64,000 nucleotides of DNA from Synechococcus sp. PCC 7336 (GCF_000332275.1 NZ_CM001776.1:1845268-1909267); one strand, 5' to 3'. Numbered from the stretch's first letter, positions 45,624 to 55,747 are shown. Made by a program: numbers and translations. Notes: generated from the letters alone by a model not told the origin.

Positions 45624-46178
45624 ATGAGGATTCCTCCGGTTGAAGCGGCTGACGCTGACAAACAAGTTCAAAAAGTTTACGACACCCTAGAGAAAGCCTA
45701 CGGAACCGCGCTCAACCCCTTGCGGACAATGGCCTACAAGCCCCAGATGATGCGGGCAGTCATGACCCTATACGGTGCAATTCACGCCCCCAATCCCAAT
45801 CTCTCCGAAGAGCTGAAAGAGTTGGTCAGTATTCGGGTGTCGCAAATCAATGGCTGCCGCCACTACTGCGTGCCCTACCACACCCTCCAGGCCAAAAAGC
45901 ACGGTGCCACCGACGCGAAGATTGCTGCTGTGGCCCAAGCGCGCAACAGCACGGTGCTCTCCGATTTAGAGAAGCTGGCGATCGAATATGCCGAACGCAT
46001 CACCGTTCCCTCGATGGTAGTTACAGATGAGTTTTTCGATCGCCTGAGGGAATTCCTCGACGATGCAGATATTGTGGAACTAACCGCTGTAATTAGCTTT
46101 ATGAATTTCTGGAGCAAAACCATCGATGCTCTGGATATTCCGCTCGACGAGGTGTTTGCCGAAGTAGCGCCCCACTAG
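45624..46178 (+). CDS. Carboxymuconolactone decarboxylase / AhpD-like protein
   Basis: This 184-residue protein is all-helical. Its core reads LKELVSIRVSQINGCRHYCV with PYHTLQAKKHG, the redox-site region of the CMD/AhpD superfamily. Usual members have CxxC-x3-H; here the spacing is C-RHY-C, one residue longer. Such proteins reduce peroxides or partner with thiol systems. The ATG at 45624 begins MRIPPVEAADADKQVQKVYD. It stands alone between the TnpB remnant and the rplU-rpmA terminator. Confidence 0.85.
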   Translation: MRIPPVEAADADKQVQKVYDTLEKAYGTALNPLRTMAYKPQMMRAVMTLYGAIHAPNPNLSEELKELVSIRVSQINGCRHYCVPYHTLQAKKHGATDAKIAAVAQARNSTVLSDLEKLAIEYAERITVPSMVVTDEFFDRLREFLDDADIVELTAVISFMNFWSKTIDALDIPLDEVFAEVAPH

Positions 46179-46206
46179 TGCTGCAATTGTCACAGTCGCA
46201 TTCCGA

Positions 46207-46236
46207 TAAAAAAGGCTTGCTCTTGCGGGCAAGCCC
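46207..46236 (-). terminator. Intrinsic terminator of rplU-rpmA
   Basis: GGCTTGC and GCAAGCC pair across an 8-base loop. On the minus strand the hairpin is followed by TTTTTT, 30 bp after the rpmA stop. Confidence 0.9.
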
Positions 46237-46265
46237 ATCGCCTATGGAGCAGGGGGCAGCACGAA

Positions 46266-46541
46266 CTATTCAGCCGCAGCCACCACTTCAGCGGGACGTA
46301 CGCTAATACGCTGGCGCTTTTTGCCGTAGCGCTCGAAGCAAACAATGCCGTCGGCGATCGCAAATAGAGTGTCGTCGCGACCCTTTTTCACATTCACACC
46401 CGGGTGAAACTTGGTTCCCCGCTGGCGCACTATGATGTTGCCCGCAATGACTTTTTCGCCGCCATAGCGCTTGACACCCAAGCGCTGGGCATTAGAATCG
46501 CGACCGTTGCGAGTACTGCCCGTTCCTTTTTTATGTGCCAC
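46266..46541 (-). CDS. rpmA: 50S ribosomal protein L27
   Basis: This 91-residue L27 begins [20 protein letters not shown], with [20 protein letters not shown] and [10 protein letters not shown]. The N-terminus that reaches the peptidyl transferase centre is intact and no leader needs removal. The start is a GTG at 46539-46541. It follows rplU by 44 bp on the same strand, the usual gene order. Confidence 0.98.
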   Translation of the reverse strand: MAHKKGTGSTRNGRDSNAQRLGVKRYGGEKVIAGNIIVRQRGTKFHPGVNVKKGRDDTLFAIADGIVCFERYGKKRQRISVRPAEVVAAAE

Positions 46542-46585
46542 AGTTCGATCCTCAACTACAGGGTTGGAAAAAATAGGAAAGTGTT

Positions 46586-47014
46586 TTATTCGTCTATCTC
46601 GGCAACAGTGGCTGCAGGAGCATCATTCTCTTCTACCACTATCTCAGCAGCAGTGGCCGCAGCGACACCCTCACTCTCTGCCGCGCCGAGTGCCCGACCG
46701 CCCACCTCAATCGACTCAATCAGCAGGCGAGTTAAGCTCTGGCGGTGACCGTTCTTTTTGCGAGTTTTCTTTTTCGGTTTCATCTTGTAGACGATGACCT
46801 TGGGACCGCGACGGTGGTTTAACACGCGCGCTTTCACCACAGCCTGCTCGATATAGGGTTGACCGACAGTCACATCCCCTCGATCGTTTACTAACAGAAC
46901 GTTGGTGAGCTCTACTAGAGCGTCAGGTTCGTCCTGCAGCAGCTCGACATCGTAAAAGCGACCGGGTTCAGCCCACAGTTGCTTGCCGCCAGTCTCTACA
47001 ATTGCGTAAGTCAT
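46586..47014 (-). CDS. rplU: 50S ribosomal protein L21
   Basis: This 142-residue L21 begins [20 protein letters not shown] and has [20 protein letters not shown] with [14 protein letters not shown]. The family core ends near residue 110; the rest is an Ala/Glu-rich acidic tail ([17 protein letters not shown]) typical of cyanobacterial L21 proteins in kind but of variable length. Start ATG 47012-47014. It is the first gene of the rplU-rpmA operon. Confidence 0.98.
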   Translation of the reverse strand: MTYAIVETGGKQLWAEPGRFYDVELLQDEPDALVELTNVLLVNDRGDVTVGQPYIEQAVVKARVLNHRRGPKVIVYKMKPKKKTRKKNGHRQSLTRLLIESIEVGGRALGAAESEGVAAATAAEIVVEENDAPAATVAEIDE

Positions 47015-47114
47015 TAATTCTCCTCCGCCGTACAGGTGCCAGAGCCGCAGGGCGGATGTCTTTAACCCGGTCCGAACAGATTATTGGTCACGATTTATTG
47101 GTCACAGTTCACCA

Positions 47115-47501
47115 TCATAGGCGACCGGGGCGATCGCTGTCATCCACCGCATTGGGCTGAGGACGTTGCCACATAGGGTTGGGAGCTTTGGAGGGGGGTT
47201 GGGAGGCGTTGCGATCGCGCCAAGCCCCCAGTTGTAGCAGGCGATCGCCTGCAGGGAATGTCCGCTTCGGGGAATTGGCCCCGACACGACTGCGTTGCTG
47301 GAGTGAGTCCTGGCATTCCACTCCAGCCTGAGCCCGTTGAGTCTCTGCAAACGACTGGGCGTGGATGCAGCGTAGAATGCGAACTGGCGGACAGGTGCGA
47401 ATTTTGCGGGCCGCTTCGGTGAAGAAGCGAATAGCGCGATCGTATTGTCGGGTGGAAATGAGTGCCATGGCGAGCAGCAGACAACGTAACTCTCGCTCCA
47501 T
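47115..47501 (-). CDS. Hypothetical protein with TPR-like start
   Basis: This 128-residue protein begins MERELRCLLLAMALISTRQY and RFFTEAARKIRTCPPVRILR, a short helical segment resembling one tetratricopeptide repeat. It is followed by a low-complexity, Pro/Gln-rich and basic tail. Start at ATG 47499-47501. The N-terminal 60 residues look like a real protein; the tail is less convincing and could be a frameshifted or unconserved extension. It lies upstream of rplU on the same strand, separated by 100 bp. Confidence 0.5.
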   Translation of the reverse strand: MERELRCLLLAMALISTRQYDRAIRFFTEAARKIRTCPPVRILRCIHAQSFAETQRAQAGVECQDSLQQRSRVGANSPKRTFPAGDRLLQLGAWRDRNASQPPSKAPNPMWQRPQPNAVDDSDRPGRL

Positions 47502-47789
47502 TAGACTCTAATATTGGCCAGTGCGCGATCCACACAATCTATGCAAGATGGCGAGAAAAGAAAGATGGCGAGAAAAGCTGGAAAATTGCAAAGAATTTGC
47601 CATTGCAGAGTGTCTGTAAAATTCCTTAACATTGACTGCAGCCTCAGCCCTAACTGACCTCAGCGCAGGCTTAACCGGCTGCATTCCGCACATAGCTGCG
47701 TCAAAGGGCGATCGCAGTCGACACCGAGTCAGATGTCTGACCGATAATACCCGTAAGCAAAAACGGCTCCCAACGAGGACTCTGCCCGT

Positions 47790-48722
47790 ATGACTCAAAT
47801 CGAAGTTGTCGTCCCTGCCACCACAGCCAATATTGGGCCGGGGTTTGACTGTCTGGGAGCAGCACTGGCTCTATACAACCACTTTTGGTTTAGCCTCAAC
47901 GACTCTGACGAGGTAAACATTGCCGTGCGGGGCAAAGAAGATGTCTCGTTTGGCAAAGACAATTTGGCCTACCGCGCCTTTGCTCGAGCGTTCGAGTTGG
48001 TCAATCGCAAGGTACCGGGAGTCAATATCGAGATCGAGCTCAACGTGCCCATGTCTCGCGGATTGGGCAGTTCGGCCACCGCCATTGTGGGCGGACTGTT
48101 AGGGGCCAATGCCCTCGGCCAGTTGAATTTAGCCCCCGAAACCCTCCTGCCGCTGGCGATCGCCGTCGAGGGACATCCCGATAATGTCGTACCTGCTCTG
48201 AAAGGGGGCTGTCAATTGTCGGTGGTAGGAGGCCAAGGTCGCTGGACGTTCTGTCCTGTAGAGTGGCACGAGGAGATTCAAGTGGTGGCGATCGTCCCGA
48301 ACTTTAAGCTCTCCACCGAAAGGGCGCGGGACATTTTGCCTGAGTCCGTCAGCTTGAAGGATGCGGTGTTCACCCAGGCCCACTTGGGATTACTGCTGCG
48401 GGCGCTAGAAACCGGGAATGGGGATTGGCTGAAAACAGCCCTCGACGATCGCCTGCATCAGCCCTATCGAGCCGAACTGATTGCAGGATTTAAAACCGTT
48501 CAGACAGCCGCTACCGCTGCAGGTGCTTGCGGGGTGGTCATTAGTGGAGCGGGGCCGACGCTATTAGCACTGTGCCGGGGCGATCTGCGCGAGACCGTAG
48601 GGGAAGCGGCGATCGATGCTTGGGAGCAGTTGGATGTGAAGGCAAAAGCGCTCTATCTCAGCCTCGATCGCCGAGGGGGGCACGTGTTAGAAAACGGTCA
48701 ACCTCGATCTCAAAACAGCTAA
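47790..48722 (+). CDS. thrB: Homoserine kinase
   Basis: This 310-residue GHMP kinase starts MTQIEVVVPATTANIGPGFD. It has the phosphate-binding loop PMSRGLGSSATAIVGGLLGA, EGHPDNVVPALKGG and the C-terminal GACGVVISGAGPTLLALC. It phosphorylates homoserine on the way to threonine in the cytoplasm. No other threonine-pathway gene is adjacent. Confidence 0.96.
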   Translation: MTQIEVVVPATTANIGPGFDCLGAALALYNHFWFSLNDSDEVNIAVRGKEDVSFGKDNLAYRAFARAFELVNRKVPGVNIEIELNVPMSRGLGSSATAIVGGLLGANALGQLNLAPETLLPLAIAVEGHPDNVVPALKGGCQLSVVGGQGRWTFCPVEWHEEIQVVAIVPNFKLSTERARDILPESVSLKDAVFTQAHLGLLLRALETGNGDWLKTALDDRLHQPYRAELIAGFKTVQTAATAAGACGVVISGAGPTLLALCRGDLRETVGEAAIDAWEQLDVKAKALYLSLDRRGGHVLENGQPRSQNS

Positions 48723-48869
48723 ACCTTCCGTTCCGTAAGGCTCTCCATTCCCTGCTAGGATGGCTGCAGCTCTTGGGTCGAGCTGCCTAACTCCCCGCTC
48801 GCGACGAGACTCCTGACGATCTCCTTGCTGTTTTAAACCCCATCGGCAATCGTTGGATCCCATGCACTA

Positions 48870-49541
48870 ATGACTGAAAAAGCAATTGTTCGCGACTATT
48901 TCAACACGCTCGGCTTCGATCGCTGGCGTCGGATTTATGGCGATGGCGAGGTCAATCGCGTACAACAGGACATTCGCAAGGGGCACGCCCGCACCATCGA
49001 GACGGTGCTGGACTGGTTAGAAGATGTCAAAGACCAGACGGTATGCGATGCTGGTTGCGGTGTCGGCAGCCTCAGTATTCCACTGGCGCAGCGGGGGGCA
49101 CAGGTGTTTGGCAGCGATCTTTCCGAGAAGATGGTGCAAGAGGCCCGCGATCGCCAGCAAGCAGAGCTAGGCCAAACGGAAAATCCGCAATTTAGCACCT
49201 CCGATTTAGAAGCAATTCAGGGTTCCTACGACACGGTGGTTTGCTTGGATGTGATGATTCACTATCCCGAAGCCGATGCGCTCGAGATGATCGAGCACCT
49301 CACCACCCTCAGCACCGACCGCGTCATCTTCAGCTTTGCCCCCAAAACCCCTCTGCTGACTATCCTGAAAAAAATCGGCGAGTTTTTCCCCGGTCCGAGC
49401 AAAGCCACGCGCGCTTACCAGCATCGGGAAACAGCGATCGTAGAGCGCTTACAACAACTGGGATGGACTGTTAAACGTCGCGAAACGATTAAGTCTCAGT
49501 TCTATTTCGCTTGGATTTTAGAAGTCCAGCCAGCCAGATAG
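48870..49541 (+). CDS. chlM: Magnesium-protoporphyrin O-methyltransferase
   Basis: This 223-residue SAM methyltransferase has [20 protein letters not shown] at its start and the SAM loop [60 protein letters not shown] and [15 protein letters not shown] follow. These are diagnostic of BchM/ChlM. It methylates the ring C propionate of Mg-protoporphyrin IX, an early step of chlorophyll synthesis at the thylakoid membrane. Confidence 0.97.
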   Translation: MTEKAIVRDYFNTLGFDRWRRIYGDGEVNRVQQDIRKGHARTIETVLDWLEDVKDQTVCDAGCGVGSLSIPLAQRGAQVFGSDLSEKMVQEARDRQQAELGQTENPQFSTSDLEAIQGSYDTVVCLDVMIHYPEADALEMIEHLTTLSTDRVIFSFAPKTPLLTILKKIGEFFPGPSKATRAYQHRETAIVERLQQLGWTVKRRETIKSQFYFAWILEVQPAR

Positions 49542-49683
49542 CTGCATCTGTCAGGCAAAACGTTTTTCAGGGGCCCGCGAATTCAACTGCAGCAGAGTAA
49601 GGGCTATTTCGTACAGACCTCCGACTCGCACTCAGACGGCCTCGCGATCGCCTCTAGGTAGATATTCTCAAACACGGAATGAC

Positions 49684-49712
49684 TTCACATTTCGCCAAAG
49701 TTCTCCTATACT
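49684..49712 (+). promoter_or_regulatory. Sigma-70-like promoter of the NTRC gene
   Basis: TTCACA (49684-49689) and TATACT (49707-49712) are separated by 17 bp, close to consensus in both boxes and spacing. Transcription would start near 49719, after the first in-frame ATG (49714). This supports translation from the ATG at 49747. Confidence 0.6.
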
Positions 49713-49746
49713 AATGTGTAGTCGTTATGAGTTCGATCGGATTGCT

Positions 49747-51117
49747 ATGGTGGAAAACGTCGTCGTTATCGGTTCGGGTCCTGCAGGCTACACGGCTGCG
49801 ATCTACGCCGCTCGGGCCAACCTCAAACCTTTTGTCTTCGCCGGATTTCAGGTAGGCGGCTTACCCGGCGGTCAACTCATGACCACCACAGATGTGGAAA
49901 ACTTTCCCGGCTTTCCCGGCGGCATCCAAGGTCCCCAGCTGATGGAGATGATGCAAGCTCAAGCAGAACGCTGGGGAGCTGAGATTTATACTGAAGATGT
50001 CACCGAGGTGGATTTCAGTCAGCGTCCGTTTACGATCCGATCCGACGAGCGCGAAGTCAAAGCCCACAGTGTCATCATTGCTACTGGAGCCACAGCCAAG
50101 CGGTTGGGGTTGCCTAGCGAAAAAACCTACTGGAATCGCGGCATCTCGGCCTGCGCCATCTGCGATGGCGCCACCCCCATTTTCCGAGACGCCGAACTGG
50201 CCGCGATCGGCGGCGGCGACAGTGCGGCAGAAGAAGCAGTCTTCCTGGCGAAATACGGCTCCCACGTCCACCTATTGGTGCGTGGCGACAAGATGCGAGC
50301 CAGCAAAGCGATGCAAGATCGAGTGCTGTCACACCCCAAAGTGACGGTGCATTGGAACACTGAAGCTGTAGATGCGTTCGGTAACGGCGAAGCCATGCAG
50401 GGGGTGCGGGTAAGCGATCGCCAGACGGGCGAAGAGAGGGATCTGGCTGTGGCGGGTTTATTTTACGCCATCGGTCACAAGCCCAATACTCAGCTATTTG
50501 AAGGCCAAATCGATCTCGATGAGGTTGGTTATGTCTCGGTCAAGCCCTACTCTGTGGCCACTAATGTGGAGGGGGTCTTTGCGGCTGGAGACGTACAGGA
50601 TCGCGAATACCGTCAGGCGGTCACCGCAGCAGGAACTGGCTGTCAAGCGGCACTGCTGGCCGAGCGTTACCTGTCGGAGCACGGTTTAATTCAAGAGTTT
50701 CATCAGGAGGCTGGAGCTGAAAAATATGACGAGCCCGCATCCGAACCTGGAGATGAAACAGCGGACGATTTCGATCTGGCGGCAACCTGCCATCGCGGAG
50801 AATTTGCTCTGCGCCGCCTCTATCACGAGAGCGATCGCCTCTTAATTGTTAAATACGCTTCCCCCCACTGCGGCCCCTGTCACACCCTCAAGCCCGTTTT
50901 AGACAAAGTAGTGGACGAATTTTCAGGGAAGGTCCATTACGTCGAAATCGATATTGAGGCTCACCCGGCGATCGCCGAGGCAGCAGGAGTAACGGGAACT
51001 CCAACCGTGCAATTCTTCAAAGATAAAGCCAAGGTATACGAGTTTCGAGGGGTGAAACTGAAAAAGGCTCTACAGGAATCGATTGAAGAGCATCTCGGGT
51101 TGGCCACTGCCGCCTAA
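49747..51117 (+). CDS. ntrC: NADPH-dependent thioredoxin reductase-thioredoxin fusion (NTRC)
   Basis: This 456-residue fusion begins [20 protein letters not shown] (FAD site) and has the reductase dithiol CAIC at about residues 136-139 and an NADPH site ([18 protein letters not shown]). An acidic linker leads to a C-terminal thioredoxin domain with CGPC in [20 protein letters not shown] and a cis-proline segment GTPTVQF. NTRC supplies electrons from NADPH to 2-Cys peroxiredoxins and tunes redox-regulated photosynthesis. ATG 49747 is preferred over 49714 because the likely promoter places the RNA start at about 49719. NTRC is not the nitrogen regulator of the same name. Confidence 0.95.
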   Translation: MVENVVVIGSGPAGYTAAIYAARANLKPFVFAGFQVGGLPGGQLMTTTDVENFPGFPGGIQGPQLMEMMQAQAERWGAEIYTEDVTEVDFSQRPFTIRSDEREVKAHSVIIATGATAKRLGLPSEKTYWNRGISACAICDGATPIFRDAELAAIGGGDSAAEEAVFLAKYGSHVHLLVRGDKMRASKAMQDRVLSHPKVTVHWNTEAVDAFGNGEAMQGVRVSDRQTGEERDLAVAGLFYAIGHKPNTQLFEGQIDLDEVGYVSVKPYSVATNVEGVFAAGDVQDREYRQAVTAAGTGCQAALLAERYLSEHGLIQEFHQEAGAEKYDEPASEPGDETADDFDLAATCHRGEFALRRLYHESDRLLIVKYASPHCGPCHTLKPVLDKVVDEFSGKVHYVEIDIEAHPAIAEAAGVTGTPTVQFFKDKAKVYEFRGVKLKKALQESIEEHLGLATAA

Positions 51118-51159
51118 ATCGCTCAAACTCCTCTCCTGCAAGAAATTGAGGCAAACATC

Positions 51160-51195
51160 ATGTATCTCCAGATTTGCTACTGGAGATACATTTTT
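51160..51195 (+). terminator. Intrinsic terminator of the NTRC gene
   Basis: ATGTATCTCCAG and CTGGAGATACAT pair over 12 bp around an 8-base loop and are followed by TTTT, 43 bp after the stop. Confidence 0.92.
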
Positions 51196-51524
51196 CAGAG
51201 AAATGAATCATTGATGAGAATAGATTGAGCAGTTTCTCAAACTTAACTTGGGAAAAATTCAGTTGGCCGACAAAAGAGTTTAAAGTGATAAATATTACGG
51301 TGTTTTTGGTCGTTCTCACCTTTTTTTCGGGTAGAGCGAGCGAGGTCGACAGTTTAATACAAATTAAGCTATCTCCAGGGGCTAGCACTAGAGATTTTCC
51401 TGCGAGTACCCGTCGCGCCCGATGAGCAATTCCTGAGACTTGAATTAAGTCTTTCTTTGGCGAGGTTTATGCTGCCATCGGATGAGAACCATTGCAGGTT
51501 CAGCTCGAAGAGATTTAGTATATT

Positions 51525-51632
51525 TAGGTAGGGATGGTCCTAGCACTTTTCTGACGATAAGCCGCAAAGAACGTCCCAACATTTGACTCCAAATCAGATA
51601 AATCTCCAGGGTGATAGCTGGGGATTTTTTTT
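51525..51632 (+). ncRNA. Candidate small RNA ending in a strong terminator
   Basis: In a 700-bp gene-free spacer, a terminator-like hairpin (AAATCTCCAG with CTGGGGATTT, then a T-run) ends at about 51632. No open reading frame on the plus strand precedes it. A TATATT box at 51519-51524 could start a transcript of about 105 bases near 51530, although no good -35 is at the right distance. An internal GGGATGGTCC/GTCCC pairing is possible. The RNA and its extent are inferences from the terminator. Confidence 0.4.
51599..51632 (+). terminator. Intrinsic terminator in the NTRC-ycf46 spacer
   Basis: AAATCTCCAG and CTGGGGATTT form a 10-bp stem with one G-U pair and an 8-base loop, followed by six or more T. 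No annotated gene lies just upstream on the plus strand. Confidence 0.75.
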
Positions 51633-51903
51633 GCCCGCAATTTGGCCAGAGCTCGACCTCGCGATCGAAACTGGCTGGCGTATTGTTCGAACCGACTGCT
51701 GTTACAACACTGAGCGAGATTGAGAATCAAGTTTGACTCTTGTTGCAATGCACTTTCTTGATGAGAATTGTCTAAACGCCATCTGAATTATCTCTCCATT
51801 AAGACTCATTCAAACGCCCCTCTCGATCTAGACTGCTCTCATCTACACATCATTTACTGAGGCGGTATGCAGATGGTTCTCATTCCTTCGGGGGGAGACA
51901 ATT

Positions 51904-52131
51904 ATGACTCTGAGCAACAATTTTCTTGCGACGGTTGCCCTGATTGTGGGGGTTGCAGCTGTTTTAGCATCTGCGTCTACTAAAGCTTCAATTGACATGC
52001 GCGATCGCACTAAAGCATTCAGCTTGCCAGATGCAGGTAAATCTCCCGATCGTCACGAATTTCTCATCACCCCTAAGACGAGTCATCAGGACGGTAAACT
52101 CAGCGTTGTTGACGGCAGGCCAACTTGTTAA
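51904..52131 (+). CDS. Small exported or membrane-anchored protein (75 aa)
   Basis: ATG 51904 follows GGGGGGAGACA, a good ribosome-binding site. The product begins MTLSNNFLATVALIVGVAAV with a hydrophobic helix that ends in ASASTKAS, signal-peptide-like, then a polar, basic C-terminal half (RDRTKAFSLPDAGKSPDRHE). I do not recognise a family. It could be a small periplasmic protein. It ends 150 bp before ycf46, and co-transcription is possible. Confidence 0.5.
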   Translation: MTLSNNFLATVALIVGVAAVLASASTKASIDMRDRTKAFSLPDAGKSPDRHEFLITPKTSHQDGKLSVVDGRPTC

Positions 52132-52281
52132 TCTACGCTGCGAGGAGTGCTGTTGTTGCTTGAGGTGCGCCCCTCTGGCAGCATCGATCGAGCAAGCCGA
52201 GCTGCAGGTATGGGCAAGCTTAGGTCATTCAGACAGTAGTGCTTTGGCAAGCTGTCTGAGGTTCGTCCTGCGGCCCAGTTC

Positions 52282-53772
52282 ATGAGTCTAACCAACAGCA
52301 TTCACGATCTCAAAACCCTCGTCCGCTCATTTCATCCCATTGTAACGATCGCCACTTCAGAAGAAGAGCGAGTGCGATCGCTGCTGAGCTCGGTGGCTTC
52401 CGATCTGCACATCCAGATGTTTGAGTGGTCGGTCACGCGGGGATTAACCCGTCCCCCCCGCGAAGTGGGGGTCAACGGCACCGAAGAACCCTTGAAGTTG
52501 CTGGCTCACCTCGAAACTCTGCCGCACGAAGGGGTCTATCTCCTCAAGGACTTTGCCCAGTCTCTGACCGACCCCGTCATTGTGCGTCTATTCCGGGAGA
52601 TCGCCCAGCAGTTTTCCCACAATCGCTCCACGTTAGTGCTCACTGCTAACGAGCTCAATTTGCCCTGCGCTCTGGAGAGCTTGGCGATGCATTGGGAATT
52701 GCCATTGCCCGACTATCACGAGCTGCGGGGAGTGCTGCGATCGGTGGTGGGTGCTCTCAAAACCAGCGATCGCATTGAAGTGGAGTTAACTCCCCGACAA
52801 ATTGAAGAACTGGTTCGCGCCCTGAACGGTATGACCCTCGATTGTGCCCGTCGGGCTGTCACCTATGCCATCTTGGCGGATGGCAAGCTATCTAACCATG
52901 ACATTCAATCGATTCAGCAGCACAAGGTGGAGCTGGTACGGCGGGGCGGACTGTTGGAATATCTGCCCCACGAGCATAATTCCTCGCAACTGGGGGGATT
53001 TAGTAACCTCAAACAGTGGCTGAGTCGCGCCAGGGTGGGGTTTACCAAAACGGCAAAAGCACTGAATTTAAGTCCGCCACGAGGCATTTGTATCGTGGGG
53101 GTGCAGGGTTGCGGTAAGTCGCTGGCAGTCAAGGCGATCGCCCGCGAGTGGCAATTGCCCTTACTCAAACTCGACGCCGGACGGATCTACGACAAATACA
53201 TTGGCGAATCGGAAAAGAATTTCCGCAAGGCGATCGCAATGGCAGAAAGCATGTCTCCGGCAGTATTGTGGATTGACGAAATCGAAAAGGCCATCAGTAC
53301 TGGTGGAGGTGGTGGGGAAGAGTCGGGCTTGAGCAAGCGCTTGCTCGGCAACTTTTTAACTTGGCTGCAGGAGAAAAAAGAAGCGGTATTTGTGGTGGCT
53401 ACTGCCAATAATCTATCGGTATTGCCCCCCGAACTGTTGCGTAAAGGTCGCTTCGATGAAATTTTCTTTGTGGATCTCCCCACAGAGGAAGAAAGAGCTG
53501 AGATTCTTCGCATTCACCTAACGCTGCGCAAGCAATCCGTGGCAGAGTTTGACTTGCCCCAACTGGTGGAGGCAACCGCCGGGTTTAGCGGTGCCGAAAT
53601 CGAACAGGCGATCGTGTCTGGCCTGTATGAGTCACTGTACGTTAGCAAACCCTTCACCACCGACCTCCTGCTACGCGAGATTTGGCAAACGGTTCCTCTC
53701 TCGATCTCGCGTAAAGAAGATGTGGAGCAATTACAGCGCACGGCCCGAGGGCGATTTGTCAGTGTGAGGTAA
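52282..53772 (+). CDS. ycf46: AAA+ ATPase Ycf46
   Basis: This 496-residue protein has an N-terminal region of about 230 residues without enzymatic motifs and then an AAA+ module: Walker [21 protein letters not shown], Walker [15 protein letters not shown], sensor [21 protein letters not shown] with the arginine finger, and a C-terminal helical lid ([13 protein letters not shown]). This arrangement is that of Ycf46, conserved in cyanobacteria and red algal plastids. It has been linked to control of photosynthesis and CO2 use, but its substrate is not known. Confidence 0.93.
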   Translation: MSLTNSIHDLKTLVRSFHPIVTIATSEEERVRSLLSSVASDLHIQMFEWSVTRGLTRPPREVGVNGTEEPLKLLAHLETLPHEGVYLLKDFAQSLTDPVIVRLFREIAQQFSHNRSTLVLTANELNLPCALESLAMHWELPLPDYHELRGVLRSVVGALKTSDRIEVELTPRQIEELVRALNGMTLDCARRAVTYAILADGKLSNHDIQSIQQHKVELVRRGGLLEYLPHEHNSSQLGGFSNLKQWLSRARVGFTKTAKALNLSPPRGICIVGVQGCGKSLAVKAIAREWQLPLLKLDAGRIYDKYIGESEKNFRKAIAMAESMSPAVLWIDEIEKAISTGGGGGEESGLSKRLLGNFLTWLQEKKEAVFVVATANNLSVLPPELLRKGRFDEIFFVDLPTEEERAEILRIHLTLRKQSVAEFDLPQLVEATAGFSGAEIEQAIVSGLYESLYVSKPFTTDLLLREIWQTVPLSISRKEDVEQLQRTARGRFVSVR

Positions 53773-53855
53773 TTGGCTCGATCTCGACCATCAGATACGC
53801 TAAATTCACTAACCTCTGCAGGCAGGGGAAAGGCACGAAGATGCTTTAGCCGAGG

Positions 53856-54740
53856 TTAATTGGCCGAAACCGCTACCCCCAATAATTCAGGTAAGGTTGC
53901 GGGCGGCACCGTCGATAACCGCATCAGACCCACAGGGCGATCGGGAGAGACAAAAATACTGAGGCGATCGGGGGTTTGGATAAACTCCTGCAACTCGGCA
54001 GACACCTGCCTCGCGATCGGACTGTCGGGCAAGAATTGCGTCGCCAATGGAATCCCTGCAGTCAACTGCTGCTTGAACGCATCTGCGCTCATTCCCTGCT
54101 GCTCGGCAAAATAATCAACCAGGCGGGGCAGCAGAGAATCATCGTCATAGGTCAGGCTGGCCTCGACCAACTCAGCTCCAGTATTCTCCGCCAGCCACAC
54201 CGTCCCATCAACTTCCCCTGCCTCTGGCAACACAACATTACTCAGTTGAAGGCGTCCCGAAAAACTGCCCATTTTCGGAATTCTGTGGTCGATCGAAACA
54301 TTAAACGTTTTCTGCTCTGGATCGGCCTCGTAAGAGAGCGTCACATCGGCCGCCAAATCGTCATATCCTAATTGCTGTAAGGTCTGAGTCACGATGGGAT
54401 TGGGGGTCTCCTCCAGTTCCATCCGCATGCCTCGAGCCTCAACAGTCGCAAACTGCGGCGGATCGTTTTGGCGATCGAAGTCCCGCATCTGCAAGAGATC
54501 GACCGAAACAACTTCTCCTGCATCCCCCACAATTTCTAGATCGCGAAACTCTACCGACTGCTGAATCAAATTCGATTTCACAGAACCGTAGGTCACCACA
54601 TCCTGCAGTTCCTCTTCCTCTAGGAAGTCTTGCACCTCTCGATCGATCTTGTTATTCGCAACCGATGTCACGCCAACGTATCCGCCGACAGCGATCGCTC
54701 CGACCGCCACCGCTACGCCCCCAAAAACTTTTGCTGACAT
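53856..54740 (-). CDS. Hypothetical membrane-anchored protein
   Basis: This 294-residue protein starts at ATG 54738-54740, preceded by AGGAGGATCG. One N-terminal helix (GGVAVAVGAIAVGGYVGVTS) anchors a large extracytoplasmic domain rich in acidic and beta-type segments (YGSVKSNLIQQSVEFRDLEI; VVLPEAGEVDGTVWLAENTG). The pattern is similar to AsmA-like or DUF945-type substrate-binding folds, but I cannot assign a family. It diverges from the gene at 54919. Confidence 0.7.
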   Translation of the reverse strand: MSAKVFGGVAVAVGAIAVGGYVGVTSVANNKIDREVQDFLEEEELQDVVTYGSVKSNLIQQSVEFRDLEIVGDAGEVVSVDLLQMRDFDRQNDPPQFATVEARGMRMELEETPNPIVTQTLQQLGYDDLAADVTLSYEADPEQKTFNVSIDHRIPKMGSFSGRLQLSNVVLPEAGEVDGTVWLAENTGAELVEASLTYDDDSLLPRLVDYFAEQQGMSADAFKQQLTAGIPLATQFLPDSPIARQVSAELQEFIQTPDRLSIFVSPDRPVGLMRLSTVPPATLPELLGVAVSAN

Positions 54741-54918
54741 CGATCCTCCTAGTGGCTCGGGCCCCATTCTATGTCTCACTGTTCCCTATTCTGCTGAATC
54801 TGTCGACACTCGAGGGACAGCAGTGGGTATAACGGCAGTGAGACAATCGCTTTCAAGCGGCGATCGTCCCCCCATTCAACCACTACACTCAGAAATAGCG
54901 GCTTCCAACAACACCGAT

Positions 54919-55689
54919 ATGACCCAGCCCCGAACCCAACTCATCCACCAACTGGGCCACGTCATCGCCGCATATTCCCCTCACCCCGAGCGTCTCCAAC
55001 TGCGCCATACCCGAGCGCTCCGTCTTATTCTCATCGGCATCTTCCTCGTCGCCGCGTCCCTCGCCTTCCAATTTAGGAGCCCCTCCCCCGCTCTAACTCT
55101 GATGTTCGCCTGTATCTCGATCGCCGGAGCGATCGCCCTTTGCCTCGGCCTCACTACCTTCTTGAAGGTCCGCCGCGATCGCCATCTCCGCATCAGCCTC
55201 TACGAACACGGCCTCGTCTACGATCGTGCCAAAACCTTCGTCCTGATCGTCTGGAGCGACCTCGTCACCCTCCACACCATTGCCACACCCTCCCGCAACA
55301 ACAGCTATACTGCCTACACCTGCCGCATGCTGTGCCAAAATGGCACCCAACTCGCCTTCACCCACACCAGCCGCGATCTCCCCGGCCTCGCCGAATTGTG
55401 CGATCGCATTCAAGTCGAGCTCGTCAGCCGCCAGCTCCCCGCCACCCTAGAACGCTACCGAGACGGCGAAACCATCAGCTTCGGTCCCGTCGCCGTCAGT
55501 CCTATCGGCATCAGCCACCGTCAAGAGCTCGTCCCCTGGTCCAAAATCCAGCGGGTTAGTCTGCAGGAGGGCGCGATCGCCGTGCGACAAGCGGGCCGCG
55601 ATCGCCGTTGGCGGGATGCAAACCCGCAATCGGTCCCGAACCTATTTGTTTTTCTCTCGCTTGTCGAACATATCCTTGCCAGCAGGTAA
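54919..55689 (+). CDS. DUF6585-like protein with two membrane helices
   Basis: This 256-residue protein has a short cytoplasmic start (MTQPRTQLIHQLGHVIAAYS), two consecutive helices (LILIGIFLVAASLAFQF, LMFACISIAGAIALCLGL) and a PH-like beta domain (LYEHGLVYDRAKTFVLIVWS; LVPWSKIQRVSLQEGAIAVR). The GLVY-x-W layout resembles the DUF6585/PH-like membrane family. No function is known. Start ATG 54919 is chosen because the family begins there; the open frame upstream is divergent promoter sequence. Confidence 0.7.
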   Translation: MTQPRTQLIHQLGHVIAAYSPHPERLQLRHTRALRLILIGIFLVAASLAFQFRSPSPALTLMFACISIAGAIALCLGLTTFLKVRRDRHLRISLYEHGLVYDRAKTFVLIVWSDLVTLHTIATPSRNNSYTAYTCRMLCQNGTQLAFTHTSRDLPGLAELCDRIQVELVSRQLPATLERYRDGETISFGPVAVSPIGISHRQELVPWSKIQRVSLQEGAIAVRQAGRDRRWRDANPQSVPNLFVFLSLVEHILASR

Positions 55690-55747
55690 GGCTGACGATC
55701 GTTCAGTTTGGAGGATGCTTGAAAAGCTGAGGAGTCGATCGGCCCAG

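Noticed and set aside
51158-51425. Overlapping open frames on both strands after the NTRC terminator
   Set aside because: Neither has a good start context or recognisable content, and both begin in or next to the terminator hairpin.
51524-51748. Minus-strand open frame of 74 codons in the NTRC-ycf46 spacer
   Set aside because: It has only a TTG start, no ribosome-binding site and no known family, and overlaps a plus-strand terminator. I treat it as chance, although it cannot be excluded.
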